From Bacillus mobilis (GTDB lineage: Bacteria; Bacillota; Bacilli; Bacillales; Bacillaceae_G), in NCBI RefSeq assembly GCF_001884045.1, contig NZ_MACF01000071.1:1-64000 (forward strand): a stretch of 64,000 bases of DNA. Direction: 5' to 3'. Position numbers and translations under genes: made by a program. Below, piece by piece: positions 8,566 to 16,320 of this stretch (position 1 is the first letter of the stretch; every line of letters starts with the position of its first letter). Below the pieces are notes generated by a model that did not search any database, was not told where the DNA came from, and saw only the letters and a program-made list of their open reading frames with translations.

Positions 8566-8732
8566 GGTGCATGAAATTGTATTGATAATTTTAATTTCAT
8601 TACGGTACGTGAAATTACACTAGTAATTTTAACCTAATTACGGTACATGAAATTTATATCGACGATTTTTTCAATATATCGACAATTCGACATGAGATAT
8701 CGACTTACCGACAAAAAGCGACAACACAAAAA
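8566..8732. repeat. 38-bp tandem repeats merging into a dispersed intergenic repeat
   Basis: Three units begin at 8566, 8604 and 8642, exactly 38 bp apart, each opening GGT(G/A)C(A/G)TGAAATT. The third unit runs into ATCGACGATTTTTTCAATATATCG and then ATCGACTTACCGACAAAAA, which recurs at 20287-20392. The element fills most of the 310-bp gap between dcyD and the metallophosphoesterase gene and carries no gene. Confidence 0.75.
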
Positions 8733-8756
8733 GACCCACTCATTAAAAAGTGGGCC
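8728..8756 (-). terminator. intrinsic terminator
   Basis: Stem CCCACT/AGTGGG with TCTTTTTGT following on the minus strand. It ends the metallophosphoesterase transcript. Confidence 0.85.
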
Positions 8757-8765
8757 CTCTTCCAA

Positions 8766-9998
8766 TCACTTATTTGCCGAAAATCGAAGAAGCTGCGTTA
8801 ATCCTGGTTCTAAATTCATTTCGCCTTGATGGCGTACGTATACAGTCTTGTTCCCATCAAATTTTGGAGGGTTCCCTTTACTGTATGTGTACCACTCATT
8901 CGTTCCTTCTACATTGTACTCCATATACTCTGTTGCACCGACAATTACATTTTTACTATCATCAGCTGTTACATCTGGTGCCATTTGTGCGACTTTCGCA
9001 TCACTAATGAATAGCTTCTTTATATCCTTATCACGTTTATAATCGTATGCTGTTACAATTACATCGTTACCATGCGCGTTTATTTGCAATCCTTGTTTAA
9101 ACGAAGAACCATCCGGAGCATGAATCTCGCCGCCATTAGGACCAGCTGATCTCCAGCCTGTTTCAATACCACCCGTATTTACAACTGTAAATCCTTTTTC
9201 ATCTCCGCCTGCAATTTTCTTTTTACCAGCCCAGTCTGGTAAATTTAAATCCCAATGCGTATGGCTCGTGAAAAAGACAACTTGCGGGTAATCTTTTAAT
9301 ATATCGTACAATTTATCCACGTTTAAATAGTCATTTAAATACGGTGATTGTCTTGATCCAGAAATAGAATCAGGTAACACGTGATGAGAGAAAATAAAAA
9401 TTGGCTTATTTTTATCTTTTTGACTGTAGTCTTCTAAATTTTGTTTCAGCCAACTTAATTGTTCCTCACTTAAGTACACTTGATCTGACATTTTTGAATC
9501 ATAGTATCTCATATATTTTTCTGTCCCTAAAAATAAAAGCGGATAACCATCTAACTCTTTTTTATGGTACACCTTTTCTTGTCCGCTAAATTTCAAATAT
9601 CGGTTAAATAGTGTTTCTTCTGCTACACCGTTTGGCCATGTACTTTGAGATAACTTTCCATCAGCTGTCCATTTTCCAGCGTAAAACTCATGATTCCCAA
9701 TAGATGACCATACATTTTCCGGAAGCTTATTTTTGCTTAACACACGTTTCACATCATCATATTGTGACTGCTGTCCATCTGGCGTTATATCTCCATTCAT
9801 AATAAGCGCTCTAGATAACGGCGTCACTTTGTTCATATCCTTTAATACGTGATCAAAATCCGATAAATCCCCTTGAATGTCACTAATAACGTTAAAAGTT
9901 GTAGCTGATTTTTGGACTTGTTCTTTCCCCTCAGCATTCATAGAAAACGTTGGTAATAACACTGCCATAACTGCTAATGAAGTAACTGTCTTTTTCAT
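8766..9998 (-). CDS. secreted metallophosphoesterase
   Basis: This 410-residue protein has an N-terminal signal peptide (MKKTVTSLAVMAVLLPTFSMNAEG). A calcineurin-like phosphoesterase domain shows the metal-binding blocks MNGDITPDG, GNHEFY, FSHHVL and SHTHWD. The C-terminal part (about 270-410) resembles the DUF4073 region of Bacillus homologues. It probably hydrolyses a phosphoester outside the cell; the substrate is unknown. The frame opens at 10034, but AGGAGGAG lies just before the ATG at 9998, which also begins the signal peptide. Confidence 0.85.
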   Translation of the reverse strand: MKKTVTSLAVMAVLLPTFSMNAEGKEQVQKSATTFNVISDIQGDLSDFDHVLKDMNKVTPLSRALIMNGDITPDGQQSQYDDVKRVLSKNKLPENVWSSIGNHEFYAGKWTADGKLSQSTWPNGVAEETLFNRYLKFSGQEKVYHKKELDGYPLLFLGTEKYMRYYDSKMSDQVYLSEEQLSWLKQNLEDYSQKDKNKPIFIFSHHVLPDSISGSRQSPYLNDYLNVDKLYDILKDYPQVVFFTSHTHWDLNLPDWAGKKKIAGGDEKGFTVVNTGGIETGWRSAGPNGGEIHAPDGSSFKQGLQINAHGNDVIVTAYDYKRDKDIKKLFISDAKVAQMAPDVTADDSKNVIVGATEYMEYNVEGTNEWYTYSKGNPPKFDGNKTVYVRHQGEMNLEPGLTQLLRFSANK

Positions 9999-10265
9999 AC
10001 ACTTTCTCCTCCTCATATTAGAATATACTGACATGCACCGCTTTCTCTTAGATGCTTGTCCAATTCACATTATAAGGAGGGATTGTAAAGGTAGATGACG
10101 TTAAAAATTAATTGTTTTTTAAGAGGTTTTGTCGCTTTTACACTACTCATGATGCTACCTTTTCAATTACCACATTAATATTAAATGAATGTATAGTTAC
10201 ACGATAAACCTCTTCGTTTAACATGTTGTATTTTAATCTACTTTACACACTCTCAATAAAGCACT

Positions 10266-11390
10266 TTATCCCTTCAAATTTTCTTCATTTAATCCGCACA
10301 ACTCTTGTAAAATAAACCGTCCATCTTTTCTTATCAGCACGTCATCGAACCAAATTTCACCGCCGCCATACTCTGGCCTTTGAACGCTTACCAAATCCCA
10401 ATGTATCGCTGATTTATTTCCGTTGTCTGCACCTTGTAACGAATCTCCAATTGCTATATGATAACTACCATTTATTTTTTCATCAAATAACGTATTATTC
10501 ATCGGGTGTAATATGTAGGGGTTAACCGCCAGTGCGAATTCTCCCATATATCTTGCTCCCTCATCCGTATCCAGAATTCGATTTATTCGCTCTGTATCAT
10601 TTGCATATGCCTCTATTATTTTCCCATGCTTCATATGTAACTTTATATTTTGAAACGCATAACCTTGTTGAATAGATACTGTGTTACATGTTATTACGCC
10701 ATTCACTGAATCTTTGACAGGTGCTGTATATATTTCGCCATCAGGGATATTATCCGTGCCATCCCCCTTTAAAACGCCTATTCCTTCAATGGAAAACTCC
10801 AAATCCGTTCCTTCTCCAATAATCCTCACTCGTTTTGTCTTTTCCATTAATTCTTTTAATGGCTCCATTGCTTTTGACATATTGTTGTAATCTATCGTAC
10901 ATACATCATAGTAGAATTTTTCATAAGCCTCCGTGCTCATATTTGCTTCTTGCGCAGAAGCCGCATTCGGAATGCGAGTTGTCACCCATCTCGTTTTATA
11001 TACAGCTTCACTATGAGCTTTTCCAAATATCTTTTGATATAACTTCATTTTTTCTCCTGGTACATCTGCTAATTCATATGCATTTCTAGGGCTACGGAGA
11101 TTCATATACACTTGCATTTTACTTAATCGATAACACTCCCAATCTGCTAATAACTTAAATTGTTCTTCAGATCCTGACAAAATTAATTGCCTTGTAACAG
11201 AAACATCACGCATTGATACATGCGCATATCCACCTGCCTTTTCCACTGATTTAATAATTTCACGAACAACTGCAGGATCTATTTCTGTGACACTTTGAAT
11301 CAACACTTGATCACCAGGCTGCACTTTCGTAGAATGGTTGACTAGTATATCCGCTAATTTAGATAACCCCTGCTTCACTACACCTCTCAC
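10266..11390 (-). CDS. M29-family aminopeptidase
   Basis: This 374-residue protein matches the AmpS/aminopeptidase T family of cobalt- or zinc-dependent leucyl-type aminopeptidases. Metal-ligand and core motifs are visible: GEGTDLEFSI, PDGEIYTAP, MGEFALAVNP, GSYHIAIGDS and IHWDLV. The length is slightly short of the usual 400-410 residues, the difference being mostly internal. It acts in the cytoplasm on short peptides. No signal peptide or operon partner is seen. Confidence 0.87.
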   Translation of the reverse strand: MRGVVKQGLSKLADILVNHSTKVQPGDQVLIQSVTEIDPAVVREIIKSVEKAGGYAHVSMRDVSVTRQLILSGSEEQFKLLADWECYRLSKMQVYMNLRSPRNAYELADVPGEKMKLYQKIFGKAHSEAVYKTRWVTTRIPNAASAQEANMSTEAYEKFYYDVCTIDYNNMSKAMEPLKELMEKTKRVRIIGEGTDLEFSIEGIGVLKGDGTDNIPDGEIYTAPVKDSVNGVITCNTVSIQQGYAFQNIKLHMKHGKIIEAYANDTERINRILDTDEGARYMGEFALAVNPYILHPMNNTLFDEKINGSYHIAIGDSLQGADNGNKSAIHWDLVSVQRPEYGGGEIWFDDVLIRKDGRFILQELCGLNEENLKG

Positions 11391-11417
11391 CCTTTCATTT
11401 CCGTTTCAAAAACGTAA

Positions 11418-11455
11418 TAAAAAAGAGAAATACCCTTTAAACATTTCTCTTTTCC
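11418..11455 (-). terminator. intrinsic terminator
   Basis: AAAAGAGAAAT (11421-11431) pairs with ATTTCTCTTTT (11443-11453), followed by T-rich sequence on the minus strand. It ends the CPBP-protease transcript. Confidence 0.8.
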
Positions 11456-11505
11456 ATCCAAACGATAGTTAGAAAATAAATCATTAAAAATATAATATAT
11501 AAATT

Positions 11506-11763
11506 CTATAACGAGGGTATTGCAGCGACACTCAAATAAAGAGTTCCTGGCAACATCCAAATGCAGCAAACGACCATAAAAGCCTTTTTCCTTGCCACTG
11601 CCACAATTACTGCTAGAAAAGAAGGAAGTAAGAACATGAAAAATACAGTAATATATACTTCCTTATCAAGCTCTTGATTGCTATATGGGTTGAAATATAG
11701 AAAAACAATTGTAAGGATAAAAATACTTATAGCAGCGGCTACCCCTATATAATTCTTCATCAT
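11506..11763 (-). CDS. three-TM hypothetical membrane protein
   Basis: This 85-residue protein has hydrophobic helices at about 4-24, 36-56 and 59-81. The frame extends to an ATG at 11802 that would overlap the upstream gene by 14 bp. GGAAGG is six bases before the ATG at 11763, which is preferred. It follows the CPBP protease gene closely and lies before a terminator, so the two form one transcript. Function unknown; being co-transcribed with a CPBP protease makes a substrate or immunity-type partner possible. Confidence 0.6.
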   Translation of the reverse strand: MMKNYIGVAAAISIFILTIVFLYFNPYSNQELDKEVYITVFFMFLLPSFLAVIVAVARKKAFMVVCCIWMLPGTLYLSVAAIPSL

Positions 11764-11788
11764 TCCCCGCCTTCCGATAGCAATGTAC

Positions 11789-12613
11789 TTAATACTTTCC
11801 ATTCCTGCTATTTATATCTTCCGCTCCATACAGAACTCTCTTTGGGTTCACAACAATTAAAGCAGCTGCAACTACTAAATAAAAAATCGCATTATACATG
11901 ATTAGATCGATTAAGTTTCCGTTTATGATACCAATAAAGAAATTAAAGAATTGATGGATAATGATTGGAATGGTTAAATTTTGATTTAAATTATAAAATG
12001 CAGTCATGACGATTTTAATGGATATGATAGAAATCATAAAAAATAATATATATTTGAATAAATCAACTCCTACAAATCCTGTAGTAAACCAAATAGGTAG
12101 GTGCCACATTCCCCACCAAAAACCAATAATTAGCGATGCTTTTAATGGTGAATACTTCTTTTGAAGTTCAATTTGTGCAAAGCCTCTCCATCCTAGTTCT
12201 TCTCCCAATGGCCCCGCAAGCAAGTTTTTAACAAAGAAATAGATTAGCATTCCCCATGAAGAGACAGTAAAAATAGAGTCTACTTTACTATTTTTAGATA
12301 CGAGAAATAAAATCATCAAAAATATGAAGACTTGAATCATAATTGTAGTAATAATCACAGAAAATTTAAGTTTATTCTTGAATTTCTCTTTTACAAACTG
12401 TATCAAGCTCTGCCCCGGATAGATTTTCTTAAATAGCACGGCAAAAGCAAAAGTTGAGGACCAAGACGATATACAGAACATTACATCAAAAACCCATGCT
12501 GGGAATCCTAGTATACTTATAGCACCTACAAGCAAAAAAAATGGCAGAAAAATGATATTGGTTAGTACGATAAAACTCGCTACTGGTTTTTTGAGTTTCT
12601 TTTCCCTATTCAT
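11789..12613 (-). CDS. CPBP-family intramembrane metalloprotease
   Basis: This 274-residue polytopic membrane protein (about eight helices) carries the CPBP/ABI signature: motif 1 EELGWRGF, motif 2 FWWGMWHLP and motif 3 with IHQFFN. The family includes Rce1-like CAAX proteases and bacteriocin self-immunity proteins. GGGGAT precedes the ATG at 12613 (MNREKK); the earlier ATG at 12631 has no ribosome site. A MerR-type regulator is encoded upstream, with a MerR-type promoter between them, so expression is probably drug- or ligand-inducible. Confidence 0.85.
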   Translation of the reverse strand: MNREKKLKKPVASFIVLTNIIFLPFFLLVGAISILGFPAWVFDVMFCISSWSSTFAFAVLFKKIYPGQSLIQFVKEKFKNKLKFSVIITTIMIQVFIFLMILFLVSKNSKVDSIFTVSSWGMLIYFFVKNLLAGPLGEELGWRGFAQIELQKKYSPLKASLIIGFWWGMWHLPIWFTTGFVGVDLFKYILFFMISIISIKIVMTAFYNLNQNLTIPIIIHQFFNFFIGIINGNLIDLIMYNAIFYLVVAAALIVVNPKRVLYGAEDINSRNGKY

Positions 12614-12679
12614 GCACAATCCCCATTTCAAACTAAGTATTTCGTAAACATAATAGTAGTTATATTTACAGATACTTTC

Positions 12680-12710
12680 AGCTTAAACCTGGGGGTTACT
12701 CACAGGTCAA
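12680..12710 (-). promoter_or_regulatory. MerR-type promoter with 19-bp spacer
   Basis: On the minus strand TTGACC (12710-12705) and TAAGCT (12685-12680) are 19 bp apart. This long spacing is diagnostic of MerR-activated promoters. The spacer carries a dyad at 12687-12707 of form ACCTGnGnGTnACnCnCAGGT (16 of 20 positions symmetric). It lies between the MerR-type gene and the CPBP gene and points at the latter. Confidence 0.7.
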
Positions 12711-12722
12711 TACATACCTTCA

Positions 12723-13517
12723 TTATTTTACAGGTGCATAAATCTCTAAAAATATACGCTCAAGTTCATCTTCATATGTGGTAAGTAATATATTTATATA
12801 CACTAGCCCCAAAAGTTCATGTCCTTGTTCTATTGCTGCTTTTCTTAAACTGGATTCCACATTATGATCAATACTTTTCCCACCAGTTGCCCATCTTCCA
12901 TCTTCAATAACTGTATAAATACATTTTGGATGCGATAGAATTTCTCCTTCTAATCCTTTATCAAATTCCTCTACTTTCCTTACAATAATAAATTTATCTT
13001 CTATAATACCTTCTTCATTGAAACGTATAGCTCTTCGTAAAGATGTTAAAGTAACTGCTTTTTTTAAACTATCCGTATTCTTTTTCAAAGATTCATATTC
13101 ATCATACGCAGTAAAATGCTCTATTTCTCCGTTTACTTCTAATGGCTTCATTTCTTTTACTACGTATTCTCCTAAGAATTGCTTTATTTTTTCGCAATCT
13201 TCTTTTACAATTTGAAGCTTTTTTAAAAGAAGTTTTTTATATGCTATCTCCTCTAAAACTTCTTGTTCTTTCTCTTCCAACAATGATTTTATTCCCTCTA
13301 TACTCTTACTTGTTCTTAATTCCTGAATTTTTTTTATTTCGATATCCATTTCCCTATAGAAATTGACCGTTGTTATATCATATATATCAAAATGATTATA
13401 TTTTCTATACCCATTTCCAATATTTTGCTTCGGCTTGACCAAATCTTTTTCCTCATAAAACTTCAAAGTATCTCTAGATACATCTAAAAATTTAGCAACT
13501 TGTCCAATTGTGTACAT
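12723..13517 (-). CDS. MerR-family regulator with GyrI-like effector domain
   Basis: This 264-residue protein has an N-terminal MerR helix-turn-helix (YTIGQVAKFLDVSRDTLKFYEE), then an alpha-helical dimerisation coil (about 80-120). A C-terminal effector-binding region (about 135-264) is of the BmrR/GyrI type, including HPKCIYTVIEDGRWATGG. Such proteins bind cationic drugs or other hydrophobic ligands and twist a 19-bp-spaced promoter. AAAGGAG precedes the ATG at 13517; the frame's first ATG at 13535 lacks one. Its likely target is the promoter just downstream of its own stop. Confidence 0.85.
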   Translation of the reverse strand: MYTIGQVAKFLDVSRDTLKFYEEKDLVKPKQNIGNGYRKYNHFDIYDITTVNFYREMDIEIKKIQELRTSKSIEGIKSLLEEKEQEVLEEIAYKKLLLKKLQIVKEDCEKIKQFLGEYVVKEMKPLEVNGEIEHFTAYDEYESLKKNTDSLKKAVTLTSLRRAIRFNEEGIIEDKFIIVRKVEEFDKGLEGEILSHPKCIYTVIEDGRWATGGKSIDHNVESSLRKAAIEQGHELLGLVYINILLTTYEDELERIFLEIYAPVK

Positions 13518-13852
13518 CACGTTCTCCTTTATCATTGCTACTTAAACTTTTACATTCATATTGCATATTCTGTAAATTATCGAATTTCCCTTCCAATTAA
13601 TACTCCCCATCTCCTTTTTTCATAAAAAAGAGACACAGAGATTTCTCCCCATGCCCAATTGTAGCTTTAATAAACAAAAGATAAGAGCTTATTTTTAAAA
13701 ACGGTCAATCAAAACGCTATATTTTTTTGCGATAATTCAAATAATTATCTCGAAAAAAGTTTAATTGCTTTATATATCTTAGACAACAGAAGCATTTCAC
13801 TTAACAAGATGTTGTTTCTTGCTTTTATTTTTCTACTACTCTTAACAATTAA
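13518..13852. other. gap without a gene
   Basis: This is AT-rich intergenic DNA between the MerR-type gene and the SnoaL-like gene. A weak inverted repeat TCTCCTTTTTT/AAAAAAGAGA near 13611-13633 and a small dyad GATAATT/AATTATC near 13731-13750 are the only structures noticed. No ORF with a ribosome site was found. Confidence 0.4.
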
Positions 13853-14278
13853 CTACTGAATATTTTTATTGCACTCAAATTGATTTTGAATTCCTGACCT
13901 ATCAATTTGAATCCAATACTCTGCTATTTTTCCGTCTTCTATTCTATACACAGCACTTGCCATTTGAATGATTGGGAGTCCTGTAGGTTGATATCCATCG
14001 ATTTCTCCTAAGTGTATACCTACTTGTTTCCAACGTACATATACTTTACTTCCTTGTACTAAAAACTCTTGTATTTCTAAAGAAAAATCACCATATACTT
14101 CAATCATCTCTCTTACATGTTCAGCATAATCTTCAGGTGTTCTGCAAACTGTTTGTTCTTCTTCAGATACAATTTGATGTGCCAATACTTTTTCTGCCAT
14201 CAACTGATTTGAATAGTCAGGATTCTTCCCTGAACGTACTTCTTCAAAAAAATTTCTAACAATTTGTTCTGGCGTCAT
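13853..14278 (-). CDS. SnoaL-like (NTF2-fold) protein
   Basis: This 141-residue protein has the SnoaL/polyketide-cyclase-like pattern: an opening helix TPEQIVRNFFEEVRSG, a central YGDFSLEIQEFLVQGSKVYVRWKQVGIH strand region and a closing YRIEDGKIAEYWIQID. These NTF2-fold proteins bind or isomerise small hydrophobic molecules, but many have no known substrate. AAGGGGG precedes the ATG. It is a lone gene, and no biosynthetic neighbours support a polyketide role. Confidence 0.8.
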   Translation of the reverse strand: MTPEQIVRNFFEEVRSGKNPDYSNQLMAEKVLAHQIVSEEEQTVCRTPEDYAEHVREMIEVYGDFSLEIQEFLVQGSKVYVRWKQVGIHLGEIDGYQPTGLPIIQMASAVYRIEDGKIAEYWIQIDRSGIQNQFECNKNIQ

Positions 14279-14457
14279 TTGAAAACCCCCTTATTAATAA
14301 ATCCAATACTAATCATATCACAGTTTATTTTAATCTAACTATTAAAGTAAACTGATCCGTCTGTATAAAAAAACAAGACCTCTTCATTATTAAGATATCT
14401 CGGTTCATATTTTTCAGAAACATCGTAACTTTATTTTAAATTCACACTAATAATCCT

Positions 14458-15372
14458 CTACTTCTTCACCGCATGCACGTAATGCACCGTCTCAAAAGCT
14501 TTTAAATAATCGTTTCGTCCTTCAAAATATAATGTATGAATATCCTCTGGTGATAAGTGCTCATAAATGAGTAAGCCTGCACTCTCTAACAGTGCTTCCA
14601 TTTCTTTATAAGAAAAACATGATTTCATCGGTTCCCCGCCTACTGCAGCCATTTTCACCATATTTTCAACTCGATTGGACAATCCTTTTTCAGTAAATAA
14701 GTTTTCATCCGGATAATCGAATACGATAGAGCTCCCCTCTGGAACCATCTCGAATAAGTATTCTATTAAACTAGAAAGCTCCTCTTTCGTTAAATAGTAC
14801 GTAACACCTAATAGGCTAAAGAAAGTCTTTTTGTTTTCAAATCCTTCATGTACTAATGCTTGCTTCGAGAAATTTTTAGTAAAATCCATCGAAACAAAAT
14901 GAAGATTGCTTGGCATTTCATACTCTGCTTCTTTCACTCTTTGTATTTTAAACGCTTGCGTAGAAGGATGATCCACTTCAAATATTTCTATTTTATTTTC
15001 TAACTCTCGGTGTCTAAAACTAAATGTGTCTAAGCCTGCACCGAGTATGACGTATTGTTTTGCTCCTAATGTAATCTCATGTAGTAATACTCTTTCACAA
15101 TATGCCGCGCGTGCCAAAGGTGTTGGTGATAATTGAACTTGTGTAATCCATTTTAATATTTCTTGTGGATTGTCTTGAAACTTCTCTGCAATGTCTGTAT
15201 TAAAAAAATGTATTCCTTGAACCATGTTCATTTCAATATCGTTATGTTCCTTTTGTGGAATGAAATCTTTAGCTACATAATCATCAAAGATTTTAGGACG
15301 ATCAAATTCACTATGATACGCCCTTCCGAAAGCTGATACTAGCGACGTTACACTTGCTTCACCTTTTTTCAC
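14458..15372 (-). CDS. SAM-dependent methyltransferase, LCMT/PPM1-like
   Basis: This protein of about 304 residues belongs to the leucine-carboxyl-methyltransferase-like SAM enzymes. Visible motifs are the SAM-binding segment YVILGAGLDTFSFRHREL, the acidic EVDHPSTQAFK, LHFVSMDFTKNF and LLGVTYYLTKEE. The target is unknown. The start is uncertain: the frame opens at 15396, but AAGGAG at 15387-15382 lies 9 bases before a GTG at 15372 and only 3 before the ATG at 15378. A terminator-like hairpin sits in the leader just upstream. Confidence 0.8.
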   Translation of the reverse strand: MKKGEASVTSLVSAFGRAYHSEFDRPKIFDDYVAKDFIPQKEHNDIEMNMVQGIHFFNTDIAEKFQDNPQEILKWITQVQLSPTPLARAAYCERVLLHEITLGAKQYVILGAGLDTFSFRHRELENKIEIFEVDHPSTQAFKIQRVKEAEYEMPSNLHFVSMDFTKNFSKQALVHEGFENKKTFFSLLGVTYYLTKEELSSLIEYLFEMVPEGSSIVFDYPDENLFTEKGLSNRVENMVKMAAVGGEPMKSCFSYKEMEALLESAGLLIYEHLSPEDIHTLYFEGRNDYLKAFETVHYVHAVKK

Positions 15373-15402
15373 GCACATACACTCCTTCATTTTCACAACA
15401 AA

Positions 15403-15434
15403 AATAGGGTTCCCCTGGCCAGGAGAACCCTATT
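15403..15434. terminator. hairpin in the methyltransferase leader
   Basis: AATAGGGTTC pairs with GAACCCTATT across a CC(C/T)GGCCAGG core. On the minus strand TTTTTGTTG follows, and then the ribosome site of the methyltransferase. It could stop read-through from the divergent gene region or act as a leader attenuator. Confidence 0.6.
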
Positions 15435-15593
15435 ATACACTTTATTTTTATATTGGTAAATTATAGCATAAATAAGTTTTTTTGTCAAGTTTTTCAGCCT
15501 GCTATCACTCCAACAATTTGTATATTCTTTAGCAGGAAAATTATCGATCCACACAGAATGTTCCAAATTATAACAATACATATGGAGGCCAAT

Positions 15594-16175
15594 ATGAAAC
15601 GATTCGTCATTATTACAGTAGGAAAAACACACAGCGGAAAAACTACATTTGCTCAAGAACTAGAAAAAGAGTTACCCCACTCTTTCGTTATGGATCAAGA
15701 TAACCAAGCAGAATTTATTAACTCGCATTATGAAAAATTACAGCCGGCTGAAGGCGCCAATATCTTTAAACACGGTCTTTCAAAATTCATTGTTGATTAT
15801 GCAAAAGAACATACAAATTTACACCTTATTATTTGCAACTCAAATAGAAGCCGAAATGGCCGGATGTATTTACTAAATGAATTGTTTCCAAAAGAAGACT
15901 ATGTACGCATACTCGTTCATTTTGATATTCCAGATGATGTACTTTACGAAAGAGTAGCTCGAAGCACGCGAAGTACGAATATTTTTAGAGGTAGTTATTC
16001 TAGTTTCAAAGAAGTACTCGATCGACAACAGTCTGAATCACTACAAGAAGATGTAGTAGATCCTATAGAGAACGAGGCTGATTATTTGTTTGTTATTCGC
16101 AATAGCAAGGATGTAAACTTTACTATAGAAGAAATTGTGCATCTTGTTAAAGATTTGTCCCCTACTCCAAAATAG
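15594..16175 (+). CDS. P-loop kinase-like ATP-binding protein
   Basis: This 193-residue protein opens MKRFVIITVGKTHSGKTTFAQEL, with a Walker A motif GKTHSGKTT at about residues 10-18. A possible Walker B or substrate Asp is seen in FVMDQDNQ. LIICNSNRSRNGR and an Arg-rich lid (ERVARSTRSTN) follow, as in small-molecule kinases of the zeta-toxin/AAA_33 type. Substrate unknown. The frame reaches back to 15453, but GGAGG is five bases before the ATG at 15594. Confidence 0.75.
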   Translation: MKRFVIITVGKTHSGKTTFAQELEKELPHSFVMDQDNQAEFINSHYEKLQPAEGANIFKHGLSKFIVDYAKEHTNLHLIICNSNRSRNGRMYLLNELFPKEDYVRILVHFDIPDDVLYERVARSTRSTNIFRGSYSSFKEVLDRQQSESLQEDVVDPIENEADYLFVIRNSKDVNFTIEEIVHLVKDLSPTPK

Positions 16176-16192
16176 GAGACTATGAGAATTAC

Positions 16193-16270
16193 ATAATGAT
16201 AGATTATTATGCAAATACTTCCTCTAGCCATCGTACATGGTATATAATGATGTAATAATCTATTATTATA
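16193..16270. promoter_or_regulatory. promoter region with 17-bp inverted-repeat arms
   Basis: Arms at 16193-16209 and 16254-16270 (ATAATnATAGATTATTA) are inverted with one mismatch and flank a TATAAT at 16243-16248, upstream of the LPXTG gene. They could be an operator pair or a leader RNA hairpin. The -35 is poor. Confidence 0.4.
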
Positions 16271-16320
16271 TGCTCAATTTTACACAATAGAGTGCATTCA
16301 TAGGAAAGAGGTACAAAAAT

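Noticed and set aside
8566-8679. 38-bp repeats as a CRISPR array
   Set aside because: The units are contiguous and degenerate with no unique spacers, and no cas genes are nearby.
8647-9042. Overlapping plus-strand frames of 60-85 codons
   Set aside because: They start in the intergenic repeat or lie antisense to the metallophosphoesterase gene, with no initiation signals.
11387-11569. 60-codon minus-strand frame before the aminopeptidase gene
   Set aside because: It crosses the intrinsic terminator at 11418-11455 and lacks a ribosome site.
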